A model generated the notes under the pieces. It made no database searches and was not told where the DNA came from. It was given only the letters and a program-made list of their open reading frames with translations. Shown piece by piece: positions 47,613 through 57,802 of a stretch of DNA of 64,000 bases (its first letter is position 1; every line of letters starts with the position of its first letter). The DNA is from Adiantum capillus-veneris (taxonomy: Eukaryota; Streptophyta; Polypodiopsida; Polypodiales; Pteridaceae): positions 47,193,428-47,257,427 of the forward strand of contig CM043959.1 of the NCBI GenBank assembly GCA_014529385.2. Reading direction: 5' to 3'. Made by a program: the position numbers and the translations under genes.

Positions 47613-47960
47613 TTTTTTTTTTTGGTGACAGGGCATTGAATGCCCTGCCACCCATCAACCATATTGTACTTGATTCACTTTTTTAAAAAAGTGCAAGGGT
47701 AGATAATAGACCCAAAATAGTCACCCACAAGACGCATTGTTTGCAAAATTGACAAGCGTAAAATTAACAATTGTACACATCATAGGCAAAATGAATTGAT
47801 TGGCAAATGTAATAATGACAATTGTACAACATCATAGGCATAAAGAATTGATTGGCAAAATGAACTGCGGTGACAAATGTAATAATATACATGGTTCAAA
47901 AAGACGTATAAAATCCGTCTCATGATACATAAGTTATGAGAAACCCTAAACTAATGCTAT
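47613..47960. other. Non-coding part of CACTA
   Basis: Contains a perfect 8-bp stem AGGGCATT/AATGCCCT at about 47626-47643 and two near-repeats (CATAGGCA...GAATTGATTGGCAAA) around 47780-47860. Probably the 3' untranslated region of the second gene. Confidence 0.5.
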
Positions 47961-49294
47961 CTAGCTACGGCTAAACTGACGTCGTCTAGTCAGACGTCTC
48001 ATCACGTCCAAGCGGCGTATCTGCCAGATTCTACAAAAAAAGACAATAGGACAGCTTTCAGTAAGTATAAACATATAACGACATTTATAAAACAATACAA
48101 AAAATAGAAAAGAGTAAACCCTAATACTAACCATGCCGCCGCGAGAACTGAGAATGTCCATCACGGCGTTTAAGCCCTTCCTGCCTGCGTACTCGCGCTC
48201 GTACGGTGTGGGATCACGTCCTGTCATCGACCACTGTCAAAACATACAAAGAATTTATTATGTTAGAATTAAAAAACTCATAAACCCTAAACTATCGAAC
48301 ATAAAGAGCAATGCGAAAACACTTACAAAATCGGCCTCAAATGATGCCCATCCACCGCTCCCCAAGTGGTGCGAGCTCCCTGCCTCTACTCGCGCTCTGG
48401 CTGCATCCTTTTGTTGCTTCCACTTGTCGGGATTTTCGCGCGCTGCTTTCTTCGCATTCTTCCAATCTTCTTTGGCCAGCCAATCTGGCCTGTTCCACCC
48501 ATGCTTGATTGCTTTTTGCACTTCGGAACGCTTGTGTTTGCAGTATTCGCGCATTCGAATCTTCATCAGGTCTTCATTGAAGCGCTGATCCCGTATTGGA
48601 ACGGGAAACTCATCATGAAGTATGCTGATGACTCTGTTTTTTTAAATCACTTGGTACTTCACTCCATTTGTTTAGTATGTAGTGTCTAAACAGCTGAGAG
48701 CAAAGACCACACATGCGCGAGATCACCTTCTTGCCGTCATCATCCATGATGATGCCGCTGCTGAAGTCAACGGAGTAAGGCAAGCCCTCTGGCCGGTGAC
48801 GCGTGAACGTGGGTGTCCTGGCAGGGGTCTCTAGCGGCGTGTCGATGGGGGTACGGACGTTAGGTGTCTCCACCGGCGTCTGGGCCCCGAAGCGAGGAGT
48901 GTCGAGTGGGGTGGCCCCTAGCGGTGTAGGTAGAGGTGTGTAGCTGCTAGGAACAGTCAGCCGTGCAAAACCTGGCGTAGATGGTGATGCTGTGGCTGGT
49001 GTGGGGGCGGGCAAAGAAGGGGAGGGTAAAGAGCCTCGTCGAACACGAGGCGGTGTGCAGGCATCGGTGGCGGAATCCCCACACAACCGCCATCGCCACC
49101 ACTAGAGCGCCGGTGTCTAGACGAGTGTGAAGCTCGTCTCGTCGACGCCGAAGCTTCAGAGCGCGCCGAATGCTCCGAAATAGAGGGAGATGCGGATGGA
49201 GTAGGAACGCGTGATGATGCGCCAAAGCGATGACGCTCCACGTACCACTGTCTCTGCGCGGTGACAAAGAAGAAAGAAACTCCTCATCATCCAT
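47961..49294 (-). pseudogene. Second CACTA gene (Transposase_24-like)
   Basis: Minus-strand coding traces downstream of tnp2. A Pro/Thr-rich N-terminal part with repeated TPxxTP motifs (49086-48850), then VISRMCGLCSQLFRHYILNKW, a frameshift near 48640 in a T run, then EDLMKIRMREYCKHKR, WLAKEDWKNAKKAARENPDK and HHLGSGGWASFEADF. The last resembles the H-x-GSGG/GSKS motif of plant En/Spm proteins of the Transposase_24 (Ptta) type. A donor GTAAGTG and acceptor TTGACAG define an intron at 48234-48326. The exact start is unclear (ATG 49294 possible). Confidence 0.6.
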
Positions 49295-49434
49295 ACCTGC
49301 ATTAAACACGCGAATATTTAAACTTAATATTGAATGAATAGAGTAGACAATGACGGTTGAAGGCTCCGTCATGACAATCTTAAGCTCATGAAGGTTGGTA
49401 GGCTCTCCAGAACCGTCGGATAGTGCATCGGTGG

Positions 49435-52182
49435 TCATCTTCCCCGTCTCCACTCGATTCGTGCCCTTTGTCGCTCTTGCTTTGCATCCTCATATTGTGA
49501 AATCCACTTTTGCATCACTGGATTGTGAAGCATGCAAAATCGGTTGATTTTAGCCTCTAGATCTTCCGTCATCTTCTTCTCAACACCGAGATTGCACATG
49601 ACAATCCCAGATATGCGCTCATCATCTATGGTTCGCCATAGCGTGTCCCGGGCTTTATCAAATCCGTCTAGCCACTCTCCAATGTACACTAGGGACTCTG
49701 ATACCAACCAACCTTCTGCCATGCTACCCTCCGGACGTGCCTTTTGACGCACATATCCCTTAAGCGTTTTCATGAAACTTTCTAAGAAGAACATCCATCT
49801 GGAATGAACTGTGCCAGCTATTTCCACCTCATCAACTATGTGAACAAGAAGATGCACCTGAATGGTTAGCATGGTAGTAGGAAAATGTTTCTCAAACATG
49901 CACACAAGCTCCGCAGCATTTAGTTTGGCGAATGGTATGGAGTCTACGTTGATCTCCTTTTGTGAGATCCATTGCACCAGCTTTGCAAGTTTGTAGATTG
50001 TGTTACGGATGTCGAGAGACAAACATCCCTCAATGGCAACCGGTAAAATAAACTAAAAAGTATGTGCAGCAATGATATTAAAGTCCACATTTTATGCAAT
50101 GATATTAAAGTCCACTATGAACGTACCTGACACATTTTATGCCAATCGTGTGACTTCAAACCGGTAAGCTTTCCTTCTTTAGTAAAACACGTTCGGAGCG
50201 AGTGCATTACGCCAGTGGGGGTCCGCAAAGATCGAATGGTCTCTTTTACTTTGCGTTCTTGGGCTCCTGTGAAAATCCATGTGCTTTAGGGAGTTTTATC
50301 GATCCATCAGACGCTGTTTGTGGCCAATATTGCTCCATACGATCCACATTTCTAAGGTCAACTCTGGCTCCCAAAGTATCTTTCTTACCGGTCAGATGGT
50401 CCCATAGTAGATTACCCACATTCTTGAATATGTGCATTGGATCGAGCAAGTGATTGATCATGAGTCGGGGCCAATATGGTAACTCGTACCATAGAGATAG
50501 TCTCTTCATCCCTGGAGGCAATCCGTCATCGCACATCTCCTTCTGCTCTAACCATGCTTGTGCAGACATCCTCGGTGGCTCTCTTCCCAAAAAGCCGTCG
50601 CGTAACACATGATTCTCTGGAAGATACGCTTGATGACCTTCGTAGATTTGCTTCTTCAATGAGGGCGCCCTACGTGCATTCAGTCTAGGTCCACATGTGA
50701 CACATGCTCTGTATCCGCTTGTTTGAAGCCCTGCATGTATACACATGATAATAGATCAACTATGGGAAAAAACAAGATTTACAGTGTCTGAGTGAGGAGT
50801 GTCAATAGATCACCTGAGCATTCTGTTAGCCCGGGATAGTCATGCATGGTCCACATTAGAATGCCTCTGATCAAAGCATTCCGTCGTCCTGTGTGTCGGC
50901 TCATATCCACCACCTCTATGCCAATCCACAATTGTTGTAGCTCTTCCAATAGTGGACGAAGATACACATCCATATTCCCCACTTTATATCGCCCTGGCAC
51001 AATCAAGCTTAGCCATAGGTGCCCCTTCTTCGTAGTCAACCACGGGGGAATGTTGTAGTTGACGATGACAACGGGCCATACACTGTAAGATGTTGATCTT
51101 TGACCAAATGGATTTATGCCATCCATAGCCAGGCCTAAGCGCAAATTTCGAGCTTCCCTGGCAAAATCCGACCATGTTCCATCTATATGTTTCCAGGCTG
51201 CGATATCTACAGGAATTCGTAGCACACCATCCGAAGATTTATTCTCCTCATGCCATGATGCTAGGGCGGCCATGGACTTACATTCGAAGAAATGCTTGAT
51301 GCGAGGAAGCAGAGGAAAATGTCGCAAAACCTTATGTGGAATTTTTGTCCCGTGGATATCTACTCGATATCTTTCGGAATCACATTTCGGACACTTCTCC
51401 ATGTCTATGTATTCCCCTCTGAAAAGAATGCAGTCATTAGGACAAGCGTGGATAGAATTGTAATCCATCCCTAAGTTTCGCAAATTCTTTCTTGCTTCAT
51501 CTCGGGAATCTGGCATCACATTGTCAGCTGGTAGTATGTGCTCTTTAAGCAATCTACACAACATAAAAATACGATACAGTCGTGTAAAAATCTATCAGAT
51601 CATTATACATTTAGAGTTTTATTAAAGTAAACTAATTGTAATAGATCACCTGAAAAGCGTTGTGACGCTAGTGTCACTCCATCCAAACTTTGCCTGCATG
51701 TTGAGAAGAACCAGGAGTGCTTTCAATCTAGACATACGTGCTCCATTATACAATGGCGTATCGGCTTCACTTTTCATATCATCATAGATAAGCCTTTCTG
51801 AATCCATGATCGTCTCGATCATTTCATCAATCTCGGGCTCAAACATTGCCTCGTTGAGAATGTGCTCTGCATGATCATCCCCCGAGCTGTCAGAGGCTAC
51901 ATCTTGTGGCCTCACATATGCTGCTTGACCAAAGCGCCTGCGAACACGTCTATTGGGTTGCAAGATTGCTGCTTGTTGGCGAGCGCCAGAGTCCGACGAG
52001 TTATAATTGGCAACAACTCGATCTATAATAGATGGATCGAACTCGCCAAATTCGCGAACGTGCTGCAAAGAAACACGTCTTGTCCGTCGCACAGCATGCT
52101 TGCATTGATTACAAGGACATAAGACCCTCGTTGAGAGATAGGTGTTTCGGTTGGACGGTCCCACATCCTCGTCACTACTCAT
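49435..52182 (-). CDS. CACTA tnp2 transposase, four exons
   Basis: Moves the element by acting on its ends in the nucleus. Start ATG 52182. Exon 1 (52182-51650) has the transposase-associated zinc region CPCNQC; exon 2 (51553-50814) has CPKCDSERYR and the tnp2 core WHEENKSSDG, LRLGLAMDGINPFG, WLSLIVPGRYKVGN, MWTMHDYPG; exon 3 (50730-50127) has CVTCGPRLNARR, DPMHIFKNV, LKSHDWHKMCQ; exon 4 (50052-49435) is DUF4218-like with FPTTMLTIQVHLLVHIVDE and KGYVRQKARPEGS. Introns 51554-51649, 50731-50813 and 50053-50126 have GT-AG ends and keep phase. One single-base frameshift near 50265 (between AHGF and QERKV) breaks exon 3, so the copy is nearly but not fully intact. Confidence 0.88.
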
Positions 52183-52244
52183 AATGAGGATAAAAATCTT
52201 ATAACCTGGACAACAAATTTAATATTCTATTGGCATTCTTCGTC

Positions 52245-52247
<3 letters not shown>

Positions 52248-52296
<49 letters not shown>
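52248..52296. repeat. (CT)n microsatellite
   Basis: CT repeat upstream of tnp2, inside its probable promoter or leader. Confidence 0.95.
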
Positions 52297-52298
<2 letters not shown>

Positions 52299-52599
52299 AC
52301 CTCACATTCTCTAGTCATGTCCAATCCCCGCACACCTCGGTCTAGAGGTGCACCGAGATCAGAACCACCGGGTTATAATCTCGTCTTTATTGGTCAATAC
52401 CTATATTTCTGGCTACAAGAAATCTACAGACCCACGTCTACATGATACTGCATGTAGTGGACAAAACCCCTTTGCCTCTTCTCTAGCTGTAGCACTTCAC
52501 AGCATCTTAACATCTTTTCACAGTAGATCTTTTCACTGTTCGTCTAACTCTAAACCCTAAACCGTAAGTAATTCTTGCGTGGACTCGATCTAACGTAAA

Positions 52600-53460
52600 T
52601 AAGCGTAAATCTAAATAAACGTAAATCTAACTAATAATAAACCTAAATCTAATTTAACGTAAGTCTACATCTAACCTAATCTTTAACGTCTTTTGGGATA
52701 GTTTCCTACGACGTTAAAACTCTCTTCTTCTTGTGTGTGTGTGTGTGTGTGGGTAAACCTAAATAAACCTAAATAAACATAAGTCTAATCTAATATAACA
52801 TAAATCTAAATCTAACGTAAATTATGTTATATTAAAAACAAAGAACTAAACTAACAGGGATTATAAAAACCTTAAAACTGATTTAACACATAATTTTTCA
52901 CATAACTCGGCAAGAGTTGGCATTCTCATCACTAAAGATGTGAGAGTTAACTTCCGGCGGTTACGCTGCCTCATCTCCATCCACATCTGACGACAACAAT
53001 TGGCCCTTTAGACCGTTCTTGCTCTTGTTACTAACTTTGAAGTTGCTGTTGAATGACTAGAGGTTGTCTAGATGGTCATTGTGTCGGGGATGTAGTGACT
53101 CTTGCCGCCCTGAAGATCCACCTTCTTCCCTATCTTCTGAAGACATTTCACCAGTACTTTTGGATCGACGGAGCCCACCATGAGTGAAGGCAGCAATACC
53201 CTATATTCCATTGAGGGCTTTCTTCACCCGCTTCATACAAGCATCGCAGTCTATGGAGACCTAAATCTAATCTAATATAACGTAAATCTAAATCTAACGT
53301 AAATAAACATAAATCTAATTAAAAATAAACCTAAATCTAATCTAATTTAACTTAAATAAACCAAAATCTAATTTAACGTAAGTCTACATCTAACCTAATC
53401 TTTAACGTCTTTTAGGATAGTTTCCTACGACGTTATAACTCTCTTCTTCTTGTGTGTGTG
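52600..53460. repeat. Duplicated segment flanking the captured fragment
   Basis: About 86 bp at 52659-52745 recurs at 53375-53460 with only about two changes (ACGTAAGTCTACATCTAACC ... to CTCTTCTTCTTGTGTGTG). A shorter part (TTTCCTACGACGTTA) recurs at about 53625. AAATCTAA/CGTAAATC-rich runs surround both copies. The HMA fragment lies between them. Confidence 0.85.
52955..53262 (-). pseudogene. Captured HMA (heavy-metal-associated) gene fragment
   Basis: The minus strand reads VSIDCDACMKRVKKALNGI, the metal-binding loop (C-x2-C) and first helix of an HMA domain as in plant HIPP-type metallochaperones. In another frame it then reads VGSVDPKVLVKCLQKIGKKV (53181-53120), the second half of the same domain with the usual G-x-VDP and KxGKxxE pattern. 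So the fragment has a stop and a frameshift and is not functional. It lies inside the CACTA element, far from its own genes, and is best read as a captured host-gene piece. HIPP identity is by motif only. Confidence 0.72.
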
Positions 53461-53645
53461 AGCGTGTGTGGATGTGTGTGCCAATAAAAAGAGATAAATG
53501 GTATAACCTTTCTATCACCCATGCCAAGTATGATAGATTGGTTATGCCATTTCCCTCTTGAATAATAGGTCTTGAGTTCAACTCCTCGTCGGCTAGATCT
53601 TTAGGTCTTTTAATTTTAATTAGTTTCCTACGACGTTAAATTAGT

Positions 53646-53905
53646 TTCTCTCTCTTTCTCTCTCAATGTGTGTGCGTTTTTTTGTTTATGCATGTTTTCT
53701 CTCTCTTTTCCTCTCTCAATGTGTGCGTTTTTTGTTTATGCATCCTCTCTCTCTCTCTCTTTTCCTCTCTCAATGTGTGCGTTTTTTGTTTAGGCATGCT
53801 CTCTCTCTCTCTCTTTTCCTCTCTCAATGTGTGTGTACATTCTTTGTTTATGTATGTGTGTGTGCGTTTTTGTTTATGTTTGTACTCTCTCTCTCTCTCT
53901 CTCTC
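53646..53905. repeat. Minisatellite of about 60 bp units
   Basis: About five units of CTCTCTCAATGTGTGCG-TTTTTTGTTTATGCATG followed by a variable CT run, then TG and CT microsatellites and a GA/TG-rich block to about 54080. It forms the inner edge of the CACTA right end. Confidence 0.85.
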
Positions 53906-54040
53906 TCTCAAAAACACTATGTGTGTGTGTGAGAGAGAGAGAGAGGGAGAGAGAAAGAGGGGAAGGGAACATGAGAGTGAGGAGAGGGAAGGAGCATACC
54001 TGGCTCTCCTTCCTCTCCTCGTGTGTGTGTGTGTGTGGAG

Positions 54041-54081
<41 letters not shown>

Positions 54082-54101
54082 CGTTACCTGCTCCTTGCTT
54101 G

Positions 54102-54270
54102 AGGGCGCCGAAAAACTCAGATCTGAGATCTGAGTTTTTGGGCGCTCTCTGTTATTTTTTTAGCCCAGTCGGCGTCGCTATGAGCGTCACAAATTTCTTT
54201 GTAAATTTGCGACGCTCATAGCGACGCCGGGATTTTTTTTTTGAGCGTCGCTGTGTGAGCATCGCTAATA
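54102..54270. repeat. CACTA right subterminal hairpins and GCGTCGCT repeats
   Basis: A near-perfect palindrome at about 54110-54140 has 14-bp arms, AAAAACTCAGATCT and its complement, around one base. A second stem-loop at about 54183-54218 pairs GAGCGTC-x-CAAATTT with AAATTTG-x-GACGCTC. CGTCGCT/AGCGACG copies match those at the left end. Confidence 0.85.
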
Positions 54271-54289
54271 TGAATAGCCTCTTGTAGTA

Positions 54290-54869
54290 CTCACCGGAAT
54301 ATTATGGCTGGACGGCGGCCGGAAAGTGGTTGGAAAACAACCGGTTGGTTGGCCGGTGGCCGGTGGTCAGAAGTCAATGGCCGGTTGCTGGTGGCCGAAT
54401 TCAATGGCCGGTGGCCGAATTCAAAAGCGGACTTGTCTTCTCAAGGGAGGCCACACATGGGCGCATTGAAGGGTCCGATTTGGACTTATCTACACAAGGG
54501 CGGCTACACATAGCTGCCTCTCATGAGAGAGGGCAGCCCTTTTGGCCTATAAAAGGAGCCATTTGCACACACGTTTCATGGTGTGAAGTTCATGCAACAA
54601 GGTGAGTGTGAGGTGGTGAGAGTGAAGCAAGGCGGGAGCTCCATTAAGGGCATAATCCCTTTGTAAACTACTTCTTGTTTTGAAGTACTAAAGCCATTGA
54701 GTGGCTGCTTTCCCATGGACGTAGCCCACATTGGGTGAACCACGTATATCGTGTGTACTCTCTCTCTCTCTCTCTCTCTCTACTCTATAATCTCTTGTGT
54801 GTGAAATCTATCTCTCTCCATTAAGTAATCTAATCAAATAGCTATTTAGCTACGTCATATTTTCTAACA
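54290..54869 (+). repeat. 3' LTR of copia element 4, second part
   Basis: Resumes at CTCACCGGAATATTATGG and ends CTAACA, followed by CATAT. TATAAAA at 54548-54554 equals the box of the 5' LTR. Confidence 0.93.
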
Positions 54870-55425
54870 CATATCTTGTTGGTCATTTCTTACCCCAGGG
54901 GCCAGTGGTAGTGGAGGTGGCGTGGTGGTTGTCATGGTTGACAGTTGACACGATTTTCCTGCTTTTGTTTACTCGGGTTCTTTGGCTTTCATCTGCAACT
55001 TCTTGTCCTTAAGGCAAGCAATTTCCATGGCTAGCTCATACGTAGCTGAGAACCTACCCTTCACCTTCTCCTTAAGCGGCGGCGGCCATAAGCCATGTGT
55101 GAATGAGTCCTTTTTGAGGAAATCGGGTGCAGCTTCTCCTCTTGCCAGTGACTCAACCCACCGTTCCCACAAATCCACGAACTTGGACTCATATGTGGCA
55201 TACTCTAAAAGACCCTCGTGCTTCAAGTCTCTCAACTTGTCCCACAACTTCTCTGATGTGGTACCTCCCCCAAAATACCTCTTAAAAGCAGTTTTTAGGA
55301 GCTCCCAGTTATCCTTAGTTGCTTGTGGAAGTGCGTTGTACCACGACCTAGCTTCTAGATTCATGAGATGGTTAAAAATCCTAACGTGGGACTCTATGCA
55401 CATATATTTTTCCATGAACCTAAAG
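54870..55425 (-). pseudogene. Gypsy gag capsid part, element 5
   Basis: Minus strand: SHVRIFNHLMNLEARSWYNALP, TKDNWELLKTAFKRYFGGG and LLEYATYESKFVDLWERW, the retrotransposon gag (capsid) domain, followed toward the left by LKDKKLQMKAKE and a Pro-rich stretch to the insertion point at 54870. The upstream part of gag is missing. It is fused in frame to the protease of another element (54969-55736). Confidence 0.8.
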
Positions 55426-55736
55426 TAGATTTTCATTTCAGGGAATTTAACATTGGCAACCATGCGATCAAACCATGGTGCCCCTAGGATTACATCCTCG
55501 TGCTTGAGAGGAGAGATAAAGAAGTCCTCTTTGTTCATATAGCTCTGGCATGGAGCCTCAATTTCCCAATTAAGGGAGTGTGCTGAAGCTTCTTGCCCCT
55601 TGAAAGCACCATCTACGGGTAGGACATCTCCCATCTCATAGGCTTGGATGCCTAGCTTGGTGGCCAACTCTATGGATATGAAATTGTGAGTAGAACCAGG
55701 CTCAAAGAGAATAAAAGCATCATGTTCTCTTACCAA
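54969..55736 (-). CDS. Chimeric open frame: gypsy protease joined to gag
   Basis: 255 codons, open. Residues 1-95 are a retropepsin of element 6 (FILFEPGSTHNFIS with Glu in place of the catalytic Asp, then DVILGAPWFDRM and KFPEMKIYF). Residues from about 105 are the gag capsid of element 5. Protease before capsid is the wrong order for any single element, so the junction near 55420 is a recombination or truncation point that happened to stay in frame. The Asp-to-Glu change makes protease activity unlikely. Confidence 0.7.
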   Translation of the reverse strand: MVREHDAFILFEPGSTHNFISIELATKLGIQAYEMGDVLPVDGAFKGQEASAHSLNWEIEAPCQSYMNKEDFFISPLKHEDVILGAPWFDRMVANVKFPEMKIYFRFMEKYMCIESHVRIFNHLMNLEARSWYNALPQATKDNWELLKTAFKRYFGGGTTSEKLWDKLRDLKHEGLLEYATYESKFVDLWERWVESLARGEAAPDFLKKDSFTHGLWPPPLKEKVKGRFSATYELAMEIACLKDKKLQMKAKEPE

Positions 55737-55835
55737 TCTAGGCTTGGATGCCTAGCTTGGTGGCCAACTCTGTGGATATGAAATTGTGAGCAGAACCAAG
55801 GTCAAAGAGAATAAAATAATAATGTCTCTTACCTT
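55639..55835. repeat. 100-bp tandem duplication in protease region
   Basis: The segment from 55639 (TAGGCTTGGATGCCTAGC) recurs at 55739 with about ten differences. It repeats the protease start region of element 6. Confidence 0.88.
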
Positions 55836-57429
55836 TTCCCAAGCATGGCATAGAGGAGATACTTTGTGGTGAGCTTCCTCTTCTTGGATTTCAACCAAGG
55901 TAGCTCTAGGAGGCTCATGGCGGGTGTTGTTTTGGGGCAAGCACGATACGCATGCCCTTGCTCGCTGCATTTGAAACAACAGTTATCCTTGCGATAACAC
56001 TCAAGCTCTTCAGGGGAGAGTCTTTTTTTACCTTTGTAAACTCCCTTCTCCTTAGCTTTGTTGTTATTGGAATTTCCCTTAGGAGACTTTTGGATATTGT
56101 CCTTCCCCTTAGGCTCATTGGAACCCTTGTTTTCCGTGGGCTTAATATTTCTCTTAGCCCCTGTTTGGAATTTGATTTGTGAAGCCACCATACTATGGTG
56201 TATGACCGCAGATATTGTGTGTGGCGTTTTGGGAGTTGACATACTCCACCACATCTTCAATTAAGCCTGCACAAAATTGTTGGTTTTGCTCTCCAATATT
56301 CATCTTTTTGAAGATAGTGGATTTGAGATGTAAGTCCCAAAACTTGTGTGCATATTTGTGAATGGATGCGTAGGGAGAGAGCTTAGAGCTTCACCATTTG
56401 GTGAGTACTTTGTCTTTGGCATCGGTGGCCAAAAACTGCTTCATGATGGAAGCTCTTTAAGATTTCCATGTTTGTGGAGCTTCACCGTTTGCTCGTAGGC
56501 TAGACCACCATTGCCTAGCAGAGTTTTGAAAATGTATCGCTACATGGCATAGCTTAGAAGACTCCGTGAAGCCCTCATCTCCAAATGTCGCATGGAATTG
56601 TGGGATAAAGGCCAAGACTTTTTCCATAGCACCAAAGATGCCATTGTAGGTAAGGAAAGAGATGTTCTTTCCTCCCTCTTTGAACTTCTTGAGCTTGAAC
56701 GACCTCTTCCATGTGGCATAGGATTTCCTATGGCCTCTTCTTTTTGATGGTTCAAAAGTTGCACCGTCGCTTTCTTCAGAAGATGAAGAATTTGAGGAAG
56801 ATGGAGAAGAGGGTCACCTCTTTCTTGCCTTTTTCTTGCCTTAGTATTCCTTGTCGGCACCATCACTTTCTTCATAAGAGGGAGAGGATGAAGAAGATGT
56901 AGAAGAGGGTAGCCTCTTTATCGCCTTTTTCTTCTCTTGTTTTCTGTCATCCCTCTTTGAATTATGGTGTGGAGAGGTGTGCGATCTTCTCAGTGTAGGA
57001 GGTGACGGATAGTGTTTTTCCCGCCGTCTTCATGGATCCATCTCCTCCAAGGTGGCAGGAGACTCACTTCTTTCTCGTCCTTTGGTGGGGGCTCTTGAGT
57101 TCTCCTTTGAGAAGGAGATGCGTCATCAAGAAGTAAATTTTTGAGCCCTTCGTATGGATCCTCGTCTTCTTCCTGAATCGGAGAAAGGCCTCTTTTGGAA
57201 GCCTAGCAAGGAGGCTTCCTAGGTACTCTCTCATCATGGTGGGGAGCCTGGAGAATCCCATGAGCACGAAGTTGTTGTTGCACTTCATTTTGGAGGGATG
57301 GATTGACCGTGGCTTGTTGAAGACTAGAAACAAGGTAATTAACAAGCATAGGGGCATCATTAGTAGCTTGCTCATTAGAAAAATCAAAGATATCAACATT
57401 AATTTACTCTCTTTACTATTGTTAGTCAT
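55829..57429 (-). pseudogene. Gypsy gag and zinc knuckle, element 6
   Basis: Minus-strand gag, from ATG 57429 (MTNNSKES) through a Gln/Pro-rich part, two similar Ser/Glu/Lys-rich blocks (56930-56845 and 56830-56760), the capsid with EKVLAFIPQFH, FGDEGFTESSKL, ARQWWSSLRANGEAPQTW (56620-56460), to a basic linker and the knuckle CFKCSEQGHAYRAC (C-x2-C-x4-H-x4-C, about 55980-55939). Stops and frame changes occur throughout. Confidence 0.8.
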
Positions 57430-57788
57430 TCTAAAATTTTTTAGGTGTACTTTGGTACTTCAAGCCCTAGTTGTTTCTCCTCTTTACCCCTTTAGAAAAG
57501 GGCTCGAGCTACTGTACCTGTGGCTCGAATATCATTAATTGCAAGGAATAGAAGAGAGGGTCTTTCAACACCAAAACAACACCGGCTCCTGTCAAACTAC
57601 TAAGAGCTCAATAGTGGTTAAGTCGTAGGCAAGCCCCGTAGGACTCCACTATTAAGACCATAGCTCTCAACGATGATGCCCCATTATCTGCACGAAGGTA
57701 GGTGCATTGCAAGGCTGAAAAATCCCTATTTGACTTACTCAATTGTAATTAATAATACCAACCATTTATAGCTAGCTTGAGGACCTTG
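57430..57788 (-). other. Leader of gypsy element 6
   Basis: Untranslated region between primer site and gag. No other motif. Confidence 0.6.
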
Positions 57789-57800
57789 TGCTCTGATAAC
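57789..57800 (-). promoter_or_regulatory. Met-type primer-binding site, element 6
   Basis: Minus strand reads TGTTATCAGAGC, one base different from TGGTATCAGAGC, two bases from the LTR edge at 57803. Confidence 0.75.
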
Positions 57801-57802
57801 AA

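Larger units (their letters stand above)
47349..54289 (-). mobile_element. CACTA (En/Spm) transposon, 6.9 kb
   Basis: Starts CACTACAAGAGG and ends CCTCTTGTAGTA, an inverted repeat with only the last base changed. Flanking triplets GTC and CTC are an imperfect 3-bp duplication. Both ends carry many copies of AGCGACG in subterminal arrays, as in CACTA elements where transposase binds. Encodes a tnp2-type transposase and a second gene on the minus strand and carries a captured HMA gene fragment. It split the 3' LTR of copia element 4, so it is younger than that element. Confidence 0.95.
42374..54869 (+). mobile_element. Ty1/copia element 4 (Tork/Tnt1-like) with nested CACTA
   Basis: Plus-strand copia inserted in gypsy element 5 with target duplication CATAT on both sides. 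5' LTR 42374-43155, primer site 43158-43169, gag from 43229, pol to 47107, purine tract 47152-47160, 3' LTR 47163-47348 plus 54290-54869, split by a CACTA transposon. A different family from elements 1-3: its LTR is 782 bp. Several frame breaks. Confidence 0.95.
39018..55425 (-). mobile_element. Ty3/gypsy element 5 (Athila/Tat type), split
   Basis: Minus-strand gypsy element in two parts: 39018-42373 (end of gag, protease, reverse transcriptase, RNase H, integrase) and 54870-55425 (capsid part of gag). The split is the copia element 4 insertion with duplication CATAT (42369-42373, 54870-54874); across it the gag reading GVRNDQQDM joins LAHITDQLQNL. Integrase after RNase H defines Ty3/gypsy, and the polymerase motifs LLEAGFIYPVENSEWVS and RDHFPLPF are Athila/Tat-like. 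No LTR is present; both ends are truncated. Confidence 0.88.

Noticed and set aside
48133-48689. Plus-strand open frames inside CACTA
   Set aside because: Antisense to the second CACTA gene, which has intron signals and a recognisable motif on the minus strand.
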